Of a stretch of 28,602 nt of DNA, positions 16,075 through 23,170 are shown one piece after another. Source of the stretch: a virus; IMG/VR virus record IMGVR_UViG_3300042197_001374, positions 1 to 28,602 of that record; one strand, written 5' to 3'. Under the pieces are notes generated by a model. That model made no database searches and was not told where the DNA came from. It worked only from the letters and a program-made list of their open reading frames with translations. The translations under genes were made by a program, and so were the position numbers. Position 1 is the first letter of the stretch; every line of letters starts with the position of its first letter.

Positions 16075-17614
16075 TTTCAGCTTTGAGAAGTGCGGCCTGT
16101 TTAGCAGGATCGTTATTCGGATCTTGCGCGGCCATTTGTTGCTGCATCATCATAGCTGTTTGCTGCTCTTCAGCCATGAGATCTTCGTCCGATTTAATGA
16201 GTTTGTAAGTATCGAGACCATCGGAAGCAGCGAGGCGGGTAATCAGCTCACGGCTATTAACGTACTTAGCCATGACCTCAGGACCCAGAGTGCCAGCAAT
16301 GGTTTGCAGGAACTCAATCAGTTTGGCTTTATCGTTACCACGGCCAAGAGCATCAAGACCAGTGGTGATCTGAGGTTTTACAACATCCTTGGGAAGCTTC
16401 GGCAACCGACCCTGACGCTCCATAAGAGCCATCTTGCGGTTGACCAGAGGAAGCTGCATCTCAACGCTAAGGATGCTGTAGATACCACCCAAACCAGCTT
16501 CAAGTTCTTGAGCCACCATGCGGATTTCTTCAGCCGTCACACGGTCACGGCCAGAAGTACCAGCTTGAATTGCACTGTTTAGCAGGAACGCAAAGCTCAA
16601 GCGTTGTTCGATCCGAGCGATGGTGTTGAGAGCCACCGTAAGGTCTGCCTGCTTCTGCATTTGAAGAGGAGCCACATCATTCGGGTTGCCTGCCACAATT
16701 GAACCATTGGCAGCCCGAGCAAGAGCGTCAGGACGAGTAGTGCCGTTGGGATTGCAGAGGAAGATGATCTTGGCTGCAGCGGCTGAGCCTTCAACAATTG
16801 CTTTAGAGAGGTACTCAAGGCTCTTGAGGTCACCTAGAAGCTCCTCACAGTAGCCACGACCGTAGGCTTCATGAGCCACGCGGAACATACGAAGGGGAAT
16901 CCAGGGGCTCTTTTCAATAGGAACAGAACCTTTCTTGCCAATTTGTTTTGCGTAAGCTTCTTGATACCAGTTACACCGATCAGCTTTGTAATCCCAAGTG
17001 ATGTGGGTGTAGAGGAAAACAGTTTTATCTACAAACTTGCCTTCGTTATCTTTAGGTGCAACTTTTTCAGGCAGCACATCAGGGCTAACCTCTTCACGCA
17101 CCACAACCTCAAGGATGTTTCCTTCAGGATCACGGTTCAGCACAAAAGACTTCAGCGGATAAACCCTGGTGCCACTCTCAGCGACATACAGCAGGGCGTT
17201 GCCGCCAATGATCAGATGCTTGAGAGCTTCAAACAAAGCAGTCCGATCACCAGACTCTTCAATGTCACGCATCACTGCGCGTTCCATCAAAGCCAGTTGT
17301 TGATCAAACTCTGACTGCAGTTCCTTGTAGTTCTCAAGTTCCCGCTTTAGCTTCATGTCGTCTACAGAGAGACGGAAAAAAGCTTGGTTAGGAGGCAGCA
17401 AAGCAATCAGCAGTTTGCTAGCCAGGTTGTTGACGCCACGAGCACCAAGACCTTGGTAGGTAGTAGCGATTTTGGTGTAAAGGTTTTTACCAGTACTACG
17501 GTCGTTTTCGGTAATAAGAGTCGGCAGAGTGTATTTGCTGCACTCAATAGCCCGATCCAAATAAATCGTCTTTTCTGGCTCTAGTGCCGAGTAACGAGCC
17601 GAAGCATTAGACAT
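16016..17614 (-). CDS. 8: Portal (head-tail connector) protein, gp8-like, 532 aa
   Basis: Length matches T7 gp8 (536 aa). Family landmarks are the N-terminal RAIECSKYTLPTLI helix near residues 22-35, the TTYQGLGARGVNNLASKLLI segment near 51-70, LLPPNQAFFRL, the LIIGGNALLYV strand, and the crown/stem region with LLNSAIQAGTSGRDRVTAEE. The C-terminal 40 residues are Gln/Met/Ala-rich. The product should form the dodecameric DNA channel at one capsid vertex, which nucleates assembly with the scaffold. Its ATG at 17614 overlaps the upstream stop by 8 bp (ATGTCTAA), and GGTGG lies a few bases upstream. Confidence 0.95.
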   Translation of the reverse strand: MSNASARYSALEPEKTIYLDRAIECSKYTLPTLITENDRSTGKNLYTKIATTYQGLGARGVNNLASKLLIALLPPNQAFFRLSVDDMKLKRELENYKELQSEFDQQLALMERAVMRDIEESGDRTALFEALKHLIIGGNALLYVAESGTRVYPLKSFVLNRDPEGNILEVVVREEVSPDVLPEKVAPKDNEGKFVDKTVFLYTHITWDYKADRCNWYQEAYAKQIGKKGSVPIEKSPWIPLRMFRVAHEAYGRGYCEELLGDLKSLEYLSKAIVEGSAAAAKIIFLCNPNGTTRPDALARAANGSIVAGNPNDVAPLQMQKQADLTVALNTIARIEQRLSFAFLLNSAIQAGTSGRDRVTAEEIRMVAQELEAGLGGIYSILSVEMQLPLVNRKMALMERQGRLPKLPKDVVKPQITTGLDALGRGNDKAKLIEFLQTIAGTLGPEVMAKYVNSRELITRLAASDGLDTYKLIKSDEDLMAEEQQTAMMMQQQMAAQDPNNDPAKQAALLKAENDSIRASQEAAGGGAPGGF

Positions 17615-18389
17615 TCAAACCACCAGCTGCATTTGATGAACCTGCTGTGATCCCAAGACCAGCAACAGGTGATTGTATTTCCAAATTAGTACGCAGTGCA
17701 GCAGGTGTGCCAGCACGTTGACGAACGCGACTACCAACAGGAGGAGCAGCAGCTCTTTGCTGTTGAATAGCAGAAGTAATCTTTTGCTGTTGCAACATAG
17801 AAGCGGCTGCAGTGCGTTGCTGTGCCATCTGTTGCTCTGCAGTTTGACGAGCAATTAAAGCTTGCTCTTGCATTGAGGCAGCTTGTGCTTGATACGAAGC
17901 TAGTTGTTCACGAGCAATACCAAGTTGAGCCTCTTGTGAAGCACGTTGAGTAGCGGTTTGTTCTTGAAGAGCTTTTGTTTGTTCAGAAAAAGCCAAACGT
18001 TGAGATTCTGATTGAGCCTGCATTTGACGGCTTTGTTCAGCAGCAGACTCACGCATAGCAGTCAACTGAGCAGCAGAGGAAGTCCTGGCTTGCTCCAACT
18101 GTTGACGGCTAGATTCAGCTTGCTGTGTATAAGCAGCTTGAGAAGCTTCAAACTCCTTTTGACGTTGAGCAAGACTGGCACGAAGGTTAGCGATTTGCTC
18201 GTTAACCAGTCGAGTTTGATTTTCAGTCGCTTGCTGGGCTAAAGCATATTGCCTTGCAGCTTGTTCTTGTTGAGCGCGAAATTCATTACTACGCTGTTCA
18301 GCAGCACGAAAACCTTGGTAGGCAGAAACACCAGCTCCAACCAAACCAAGGATCGAAAGAACTGAATTAAGCGAACTGTCTTTAGCCAT
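17607..18389 (-). CDS. Gln/Ala-rich coiled-coil protein with gp7.3-like C terminus, 260 aa
   Basis: Residues about 8-24 (NSVLSILGLVGAGVSAY) are hydrophobic and could be membrane-active. Residues 27-210 are a long Gln/Ala/Arg-rich coiled coil with no Cys or Pro. The tail is basic (SRVRQRAG) and ends in AGGLNV. T7 gp7.3, a small virion/tail assembly protein encoded just before the portal, ends in a very similar GGGINI, and the gene here is also directly before the portal. I therefore suggest a gp7.3-related tail or core role, although the coiled-coil body is much longer than T7 gp7.3 (about 99 aa). GAGGAAAC a few bases before the ATG at 18389 is a good ribosome binding site. Function is inferred from the end motif and position. 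Confidence 0.7.
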   Translation of the reverse strand: MAKDSSLNSVLSILGLVGAGVSAYQGFRAAEQRSNEFRAQQEQAARQYALAQQATENQTRLVNEQIANLRASLAQRQKEFEASQAAYTQQAESSRQQLEQARTSSAAQLTAMRESAAEQSRQMQAQSESQRLAFSEQTKALQEQTATQRASQEAQLGIAREQLASYQAQAASMQEQALIARQTAEQQMAQQRTAAASMLQQQKITSAIQQQRAAAPPVGSRVRQRAGTPAALRTNLEIQSPVAGLGITAGSSNAAGGLNV

Positions 18390-18555
18390 ACTTGGTTTCC
18401 TCTTGGAGCCTGTGCTGCTCTTTAAGATGCCTTACAACTGATACTTGTCCGGCAGTAAACCAGATAAGTTTCTCTTCCATACTAAGGTCAGGTGCTTTAT
18501 CTGGATAAATACCGTCAAGATACTGAATAATTTCAGTTTCGATGTAAGGAATCAT
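18382..18555 (-). CDS. Small hypothetical protein, 57 aa
   Basis: This short gene fills the gap between the two coiled-coil genes. It begins MIPYIETEIIQYLDGIYPDK and ends with QEETKYG; the middle has EEKLIWFTAGQVSVVRHLKE, a likely helix. Its ATG overlaps the stop of the upstream gene as ATGA, and its TAA lies inside the start of the next gene (ATGGCTAA), so it is tightly fitted into the operon. The translation contains no stop and looks like a compact globular or helical peptide. I do not recognise the family. Confidence 0.7.
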   Translation of the reverse strand: MIPYIETEIIQYLDGIYPDKAPDLSMEEKLIWFTAGQVSVVRHLKEQHRLQEETKYG

Positions 18556-19511
18556 ATGTTTAGGCCAGTCGGGTTGATCCGAGTAGGAGCGGTACCACCA
18601 TAACCACCAACGCCAGACCTTGCACTGACTCGTGTGACAGAAACACCAGGCTGACCAATCATTGATTTGCGACGGCGTGTTTGTCCTGCTGTAACAGAGC
18701 TTTGATTTTGCTGTTCGGTAAGTTTTGTAGCAGGAGCTGAGGCTGCTTCTTGTTTAAGAGCAGTTTGACGTTTAGTAATTATTTGCTGCTTTGCTGTTTC
18801 TGCTGCTGCCGCTGCAATACTTTTTTCGTTTGTTTCTTTCTCTTTTTCAAATTGAGACTGAAGAGCTGCTTGTTGTTGTTGAATAGAAGCTCTATCGCTT
18901 TCAAATTGAAGTTTGATTGCTGCTTGTTCTTCTTGTGCGGCTAAACGCGAAGCGTTAATTTGAGCTTCTATGTTTGCTTGCTCTTGTTTTTGTTGTTCAG
19001 CAATTTTTTGCTGTTCAAGTACAAGGTCTTGCTGAAGTTTTTGCTGTTCACTAGCTAAAAATCTTGCAGCTTCTTCTGCTTCAAATTGTTGAGCTTTTAC
19101 ATCTGCTTCTTGTAGCAAAGCAACTTCATACAAACGACGTTGTTCTGCCGCTTCGGCTTGTGCTTTTCTAGTTTGCCAAGAAGCATAGTTAGCTCGTTCA
19201 GAAGCCTCGATAGATGCCCTCAATCTTTGACAATTAGCGTCATAACAAGGACCCGCCCATTGAGTAAACGTTGGTGCAGGTTCATTAAATGTATAAGGAC
19301 CATCAAGAACACTTCTAGGGTTTTCAGCAGCAATCTGGTCTCGGTTGTAAGCCTCCCAAGCTGCTTCAAACTGACGACTTCCATTGGGGGATTCACGGGC
19401 GTTACGTCGAGCTCCTGCAGTGTCGTGACCACCAAGTTCTCGGTTTACTCGATCCCAATAAGTTCCAGGAAACCAAAGCTCAAAGAATTGATCTTTAGTA
19501 ATTAACGCCAT
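18552..19511 (-). CDS. Coiled-coil virion-type protein with gp7.3-like C terminus, 319 aa
   Basis: The first 110 residues are globular and aromatic-rich (FFELWFPGTYWDRVNREL, later FTQWAGPCYDANCQ with two Cys). Residues about 110-260 are a long Gln/Glu/Ala coiled coil. A basic segment (RRRKSMIG) follows, then a Gly/Thr/Arg tail ending in PTGLNI. The end resembles the sister protein at 17607-18389 (AGGLNV) and, from memory, T7 gp7.3 (GGGINI) and the basic end of gp6.7. T7 gp6.7 and gp7.3 are virion proteins encoded in the same interval before the portal. AAGGGG about 7-8 nt before the ATG at 19511 is a good ribosome binding site. The role as a tail or core assembly protein is an inference. Confidence 0.7.
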   Translation of the reverse strand: MALITKDQFFELWFPGTYWDRVNRELGGHDTAGARRNARESPNGSRQFEAAWEAYNRDQIAAENPRSVLDGPYTFNEPAPTFTQWAGPCYDANCQRLRASIEASERANYASWQTRKAQAEAAEQRRLYEVALLQEADVKAQQFEAEEAARFLASEQQKLQQDLVLEQQKIAEQQKQEQANIEAQINASRLAAQEEQAAIKLQFESDRASIQQQQAALQSQFEKEKETNEKSIAAAAAETAKQQIITKRQTALKQEAASAPATKLTEQQNQSSVTAGQTRRRKSMIGQPGVSVTRVSARSGVGGYGGTAPTRINPTGLNI

Positions 19512-19529
19512 CGTGAATCCCCTTATGTA

Positions 19530-20243
19530 TCAAGCGTAGCTGGGAAGATCAGAGTTACTGGTTTCAAAGAACGCAGGCATCCGAGCTCGTTGAGTCTCAA
19601 TCAAACCTTCAGCTTTACCTGAGTACATCAGGCTGTCGCTTTGATCCAGCCAGAACTGACGATCAAGATACTTATTGTCAGAACTGCCAAGGGATTGCAT
19701 CACCCAATTGACAGTTGCCTTACGCAATTTATCAAGAGAAGGAGAGACACTAAGCCCCAGCTCACGACAAACAAGGCTATTGGCAGCAACATGAACTTGT
19801 TCATCACGACTAATGTCAGCGCTTACCGTTCGGAGACCAGCATCACCGTTAAAACGAAAGAACGGGAGGAGAACGAAAAAGATCGCACGCTCGGCCACCA
19901 TTGCTTTGAGGACCGGATGATCTGGATGTTCAATCCACGCTTGCCGTAGTCGCAGGGCTTCTTTCTCTGCCTGCTCATCCACTCCCAATGCGTTGGTGAT
20001 ATATCCCAGCGCAAGATCGTGGCGTTCTTCATCTTTGATGTTGCTTTCAAGAAGCGCACGGGAGGCTTCAGGAATTTCAGTAGAGCAAGCATCTTGGATA
20101 AAATCACCAACCGGAAGCTCCATATGACGAAGGGCAAGAGCCCGGAAGATTGTTTCCTCCGAGCCCTCTTTTAGCTTGCCAGCGGTTGATTGAATAGGAG
20201 TCCAAGTGCGCTTGCGAGCGAGCAGTTTTTGATACGGGTTCAT
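19530..20243 (-). CDS. nrdB: Ribonucleotide reductase class I beta (ferritin-like) subunit, 237 aa
   Basis: The protein has the six metal-ligand positions of class I RNR beta subunits: a candidate helix-B carboxylate E42, E72-x-x-H75 (in DEERHD), E118 (in AERAIFFVLLPFFRF) and E148-x-x-H151 (in SRDEQVHVAAN). The two helices around E118 and E148 match E. coli NrdB well by eye. The residue four after H75, where E. coli has the radical Tyr122, is Leu79. It is short (237 aa against about 375) and ends in LPSYA. The ATG at 20243 overlaps the alpha-subunit stop as ATGA; a TTG 15 nt upstream is less likely. Such divergent beta subunits are known from P-SSP7-type cyanophages and had long been missed. 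Metal content and radical mechanism cannot be read from sequence. Confidence 0.88.
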   Translation of the reverse strand: MNPYQKLLARKRTWTPIQSTAGKLKEGSEETIFRALALRHMELPVGDFIQDACSTEIPEASRALLESNIKDEERHDLALGYITNALGVDEQAEKEALRLRQAWIEHPDHPVLKAMVAERAIFFVLLPFFRFNGDAGLRTVSADISRDEQVHVAANSLVCRELGLSVSPSLDKLRKATVNWVMQSLGSSDNKYLDRQFWLDQSDSLMYSGKAEGLIETQRARMPAFFETSNSDLPSYA

Positions 20244-21637
20244 TCGGCGCAATTGCAATCGGGTGCTGAATCTCCCTCCAACAAATTGGCAAGGTAATTC
20301 TCAACATCTACATCGCTAATAGCGGCGTAGGCATTGGATTTATCTTGGATGTCGGACATGACCTGAAGAGAGTAATACAAACTCTTCAGGGGGGAGTTCA
20401 ACCATCGTGCCATAAATTGACGGTCCATAGTTGTCATGTCTGACCACCAATTCATAGAGATTGCGTGAGCCATGGATGTGCTATCCATCAGCCGCTGCCA
20501 CTCACAGTTCAACTCAAAAAATGTGTCCCAACCAACCTCTTCAGCGGTTTGACATTTGGGGTTGAACTTATAACTTTGAACGCCAAGAGTCGCACTATCA
20601 CGATCTACATCTCGGCTGATCGGAGGTGAGATTTCAGGGGCTGTAGTGAACCCTTCACGATCCACATAGCGGTACGCACAAGAGGCTGTAGGGGCCACGG
20701 TGAACGCTCGGGACATGTTGTAGTCAGCAGCCACCTTAGAGGCCTCTGCAAAGCCCAGGAAGATGGCGTGAGCAATCTCACCAGCTTTGGTTTCAACAGA
20801 CCCGACACCAAGGTTTTTACGGCGCAGAGCACCCACAAAGTCCTCGTAGGTCACGCCTTCAATAGCCAGCAGGTTTGCCAAGCCAAGGACACCTAGACCA
20901 ACTTGGTTATCTTTGCGGCTGTAGATACCAGACTCATCCACACCAGTCTGTTGATACAACTCACAAAGAAACTTCATGCCATCAACAAACGCCTGAGGAA
21001 TCTCATCAATCTTGGTGAGACCCAAGTTGATATGAGACAGCAGGCAGGTGTCCCGAGATTTCAGCAGAATCTCTTGGCACACGTTGGAGTAAATGCGCTC
21101 ACCGTTTACGTCGTACTGCTTTTTAACAATCCAAACGTCACCCTTGCGGGCAGCGTCCATGATTGCTTTTAGCTTGTCGGGTTCGTCGATGATTGCAGGA
21201 TCAACATTGACACAACGTTTGATCCAAGGAATACGACCGCGATCGTAATTAACAAACTCCAAAATGTCAGGATGATCTGCGTCAAGATGAGCAACCACCG
21301 CACCGTTACGGTAGGTACCCCCGCGACGAAGGATTTCATTGAACTTGGAGTAGATCTCCATGAACCCACAAGGGCCTGAAGCAACCATTCCGTGAGTGTT
21401 TCTAGTGCCTCGTGCGCGAAGCTTAGAAAGGTGAACAGCAACCCCTGCGCCATACCGAAGAGCTTTGCTGACGAATTGCCAAGAACCCTCAAGACCATCA
21501 GCGTCCTCGTCCATCGTGTCTTCCACAACGAACACAGTACAACTAACGGGATAACGGCGGGTGGGATTCTCAATCCAACTCTCCACCCTCCCGGTCATCG
21601 CTATCGCCGGATTCAGAGTTGCCTTCGTCAGTTTCAT
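20240..21637 (-). CDS. nrdA: Ribonucleotide reductase alpha (catalytic) subunit, compact, 465 aa
   Basis: The catalytic set is present: first redox Cys33 (PVSCTVFV), the N185-x-C187-x-E189 active-site motif (SNVCQEI), second redox Cys198 (DTCLLSHINLG), and the phosphate-binding APTASC loop. Near the C terminus LKSLYYSLQ carries the Tyr421-Tyr422 pair that relays the radical in class I enzymes, and the end CNCAE (Cys461, Cys463) is the swinging redox arm. The Tyr pair and the adjacent beta gene argue for class I, although P-SSP7-type enzymes were long labelled class II. Only about 32 residues precede the first redox Cys, so the ATP cone and most of the usual N-terminal domain are absent. I chose ATG 21637; TTG 21646 and ATG 21598 are alternatives, all overlapping the upstream gene. 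It makes dNTPs for phage replication. Confidence 0.92.
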   Translation of the reverse strand: MKLTKATLNPAIAMTGRVESWIENPTRRYPVSCTVFVVEDTMDEDADGLEGSWQFVSKALRYGAGVAVHLSKLRARGTRNTHGMVASGPCGFMEIYSKFNEILRRGGTYRNGAVVAHLDADHPDILEFVNYDRGRIPWIKRCVNVDPAIIDEPDKLKAIMDAARKGDVWIVKKQYDVNGERIYSNVCQEILLKSRDTCLLSHINLGLTKIDEIPQAFVDGMKFLCELYQQTGVDESGIYSRKDNQVGLGVLGLANLLAIEGVTYEDFVGALRRKNLGVGSVETKAGEIAHAIFLGFAEASKVAADYNMSRAFTVAPTASCAYRYVDREGFTTAPEISPPISRDVDRDSATLGVQSYKFNPKCQTAEEVGWDTFFELNCEWQRLMDSTSMAHAISMNWWSDMTTMDRQFMARWLNSPLKSLYYSLQVMSDIQDKSNAYAAISDVDVENYLANLLEGDSAPDCNCAE

Positions 21638-21848
21638 CTTTGTCAATTGCTCGTTGAAGTGAAGTGATTACAAAATCTTCCCATTGGTCGTCATCAAGCT
21701 GGGAAAGAGGCTTAAGTTCAGGGTGCTCTTCATCGTCCCAATAGAACTGAATCGAGCCATTGCCTTCGTCATCTTCCTCGTATTCGGCTTCGACATATTG
21801 CCAAGCGCCGTTAGGAATTTGAGCCAGCAGTTCATCGTAAGGCTTCAT
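21570..21848 (-). CDS. Small very acidic hypothetical protein, 92 aa
   Basis: I do not recognise this protein. The N-terminal two thirds look folded (MKPYDELLAQIPNGAWQYVE, later IQFYWDDEEHPELKPLS and DDQWEDFVITSLQRAI). The last 23 residues (DKDETDEGNSESGDSDDREG and on) are almost all Asp, Glu, Gly and Ser. This acidic tail is encoded in the region that also encodes the N terminus of RNR alpha in another frame, an overlap of about 68 bp. The start overlaps the MazG-like gene stop as ATGA. Its place between MazG and RNR suggests a link with nucleotide metabolism or RNR, or it could be a DNA-mimic type acidic protein; neither is shown. Confidence 0.75.
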   Translation of the reverse strand: MKPYDELLAQIPNGAWQYVEAEYEEDDEGNGSIQFYWDDEEHPELKPLSQLDDDQWEDFVITSLQRAIDKDETDEGNSESGDSDDREGGELD

Positions 21849-22186
21849 AAGTCTGAGAAGTCAACGGGTTGGTAGTTGGGCCCTTTTTGAACTTTTCCAT
21901 CCACTTTTGTGAAAGGAAACTTGGACCAGTTAGAGGTGTAGAGCCGATCGAAAGCAGAATCAGGATCCACACCCAAGGTAAGAAGCAAACCATAAGTGAC
22001 CCATAGTAGGTCGCAGGCTTCTTTGATAACTTGTGCGCGAGACTCGTTGCGATATGCGTAAAGAAGTTCGTAAAACTCTTCTTCGACATACGCAAGTTGC
22101 TGTTCACGTTGTTCGTTATCAGGATTGGTTAACTGGTCCGCTTTGTGCATCCAGGTCCGAACTAACTCGGAATTGGAAATGATCAT
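21845..22186 (-). CDS. MazG-like NTP pyrophosphohydrolase, 113 aa
   Basis: The four-helix MazG/all-alpha NTP-PPase pattern is present: E36-E37-x-x-E40 (VEEEFYELL) and E56-x-x-D59 (KEACDLLWVTYG) form the magnesium site. The rest fits a single-domain member: an N-terminal helix (ELVRTWMHKADQL) and a C-terminal extension with YTSNWSKFPFTK. Such enzymes hydrolyse NTPs or dNTPs to the monophosphate plus pyrophosphate; phage versions are thought to sanitise or rebalance nucleotides. I chose ATG 22186 because GAGG lies 9 nt upstream; a TTG at 22195 sits directly on that site and is unlikely. It overlaps the DUF3310 gene by 68 bp and couples to the next gene through ATGA. Substrate is not predictable. 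Confidence 0.85.
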   Translation of the reverse strand: MIISNSELVRTWMHKADQLTNPDNEQREQQLAYVEEEFYELLYAYRNESRAQVIKEACDLLWVTYGLLLTLGVDPDSAFDRLYTSNWSKFPFTKVDGKVQKGPNYQPVDFSDL

Positions 22187-22448
22187 CGGCAACAACCTCT
22201 TCGTAAAGTTTCTGGCGGTTATTCCATTGGTTATCCCACTGTTCTTGTCGTTTGATCAAGCGGTCGAGATACCAACGGGCTTTCTTGAGATCCTCGATAC
22301 CGTTCTTGTGTTGGTACCGAGTGACGTATTTGATGATGTTGCCTTCAACAAAATCAAAGGCGTGGCTTTCGATGTAATCAATACATTCAATTACTCCTTC
22401 GTCAAAGGCGTAGTGGCTTGGTCTGATGGGATCGAAGTCGGGGTCCAT
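22119..22448 (-). CDS. DUF3310 protein (T7 gp1.7-like nucleotide kinase family), 109 aa
   Basis: The family pattern is clear: P10-SHY13, G18 with ECIDYI, F33VEGNIIKY41 and D53LKKARWYLDRL. DUF3310 includes T7 gp1.7, reported as an unusual nucleotide monophosphate kinase, and many uncharacterised phage proteins. The C-terminal 40 residues are polar and probably flexible. The gene overlaps the exonuclease gene upstream by 58 bp and the MazG-like gene downstream by 68 bp, which places it among dNTP-supply genes. In T7, gene 1.7 lies much earlier, so the position here is different. ATG 22448 is the only plausible start that keeps PSHY; the Shine-Dalgarno is weak. Kinase activity is inferred from the family only. 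Confidence 0.82.
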   Translation of the reverse strand: MDPDFDPIRPSHYAFDEGVIECIDYIESHAFDFVEGNIIKYVTRYQHKNGIEDLKKARWYLDRLIKRQEQWDNQWNNRQKLYEEVVADDHFQFRVSSDLDAQSGPVNQS

Positions 22449-23170
22449 AGTTGAACTTCATCGAATGTGTACTCAGTGTCACGGAGGATGCGAGCAAGGC
22501 GTGCTTGGGTCAAAGCGTAATCAGCTCCAAACCCTTTCTTCTTGTACTGCTGAACTACAGTTCTCCATGCGGAGGCTTCGTCAAACCCAGCTTCTTCGAT
22601 AAGTCTCTCCGCTGTCTTCGGTCCCACCCCAGGGCAACCAGGATAGCCGTCAGTGGAATCACCGGTAAGAGCCTGACGATAAAAATAGACATCAGCTTCA
22701 AGTTGAGAAATGTGGAAGATGTTGCCTTCGTTATCTAGATGAAGACCCGGGATTTGTTTGAGATCCTTGTCACCAGACCAGATAACTGTTTTGTATGGAT
22801 GACGAGTGCCAAGGATGCCAAGAACATCATCAGCCTCTAGTCGATACCAACATTCAGAGGGAAACTGCTGTTCAGCCCAACGTCGTACTGCTTTATACCC
22901 CACAGGTTTGCGACGGTCGTAACGAGTACGGTGTGCTTTATAGGTGGGTGCAACGTCCTTACGGAAGTTTTCAGAAGCAGTCCAACAAAGCGTGAATCGG
23001 TCAGCTTGTGCTTGGTTACGTTTGGTTTCAAGTAGCTCATTAAAAATGAATTGAGCTTCTTTAACAGGAAGGTGAGTCGTAATGATGTCTGTAGACCATT
23101 CGATCTCAACTTCAGCGGAAACGACTGCTTGGAACAGCAGCATGTCTGCGTCAAGCAGCAGCCAAGTCAT
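22391..23170 (-). CDS. 6: 5'-3' exonuclease, gp6-like, 259 aa
   Basis: The protein has the FEN/5' nuclease layout: D7 and D9 in LLLDADM, the arch residues YKAHR (77-81), E112-A-D-D115, D134-K-D136 in SGDKDLKQ, D171 and D174 in GDSTDGYPG, and the helix-hairpin-helix GCPGVGPKTA (178-187) that holds duplex DNA. In T7-like phages this nuclease degrades host DNA and removes RNA primers. The ATG at 23170 is preceded by AAGGAGGT with a 4-nt gap, the best Shine-Dalgarno in the window, so expression is probably high. It overlaps the end of the endonuclease VII gene by 20 bp. Confidence 0.93.
   Translation of the reverse strand: MTWLLLDADMLLFQAVVSAEVEIEWSTDIITTHLPVKEAQFIFNELLETKRNQAQADRFTLCWTASENFRKDVAPTYKAHRTRYDRRKPVGYKAVRRWAEQQFPSECWYRLEADDVLGILGTRHPYKTVIWSGDKDLKQIPGLHLDNEGNIFHISQLEADVYFYRQALTGDSTDGYPGCPGVGPKTAERLIEEAGFDEASAWRTVVQQYKKKGFGADYALTQARLARILRDTEYTFDEVQLWTPTSIPSDQATTPLTKE

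Noticed and set aside
20240-21637. Class II (B12-dependent) label for the RNR alpha subunit
   Set aside because: The C-terminal LYY pair and the adjacent ferritin-like beta gene with complete metal ligands point to class I.
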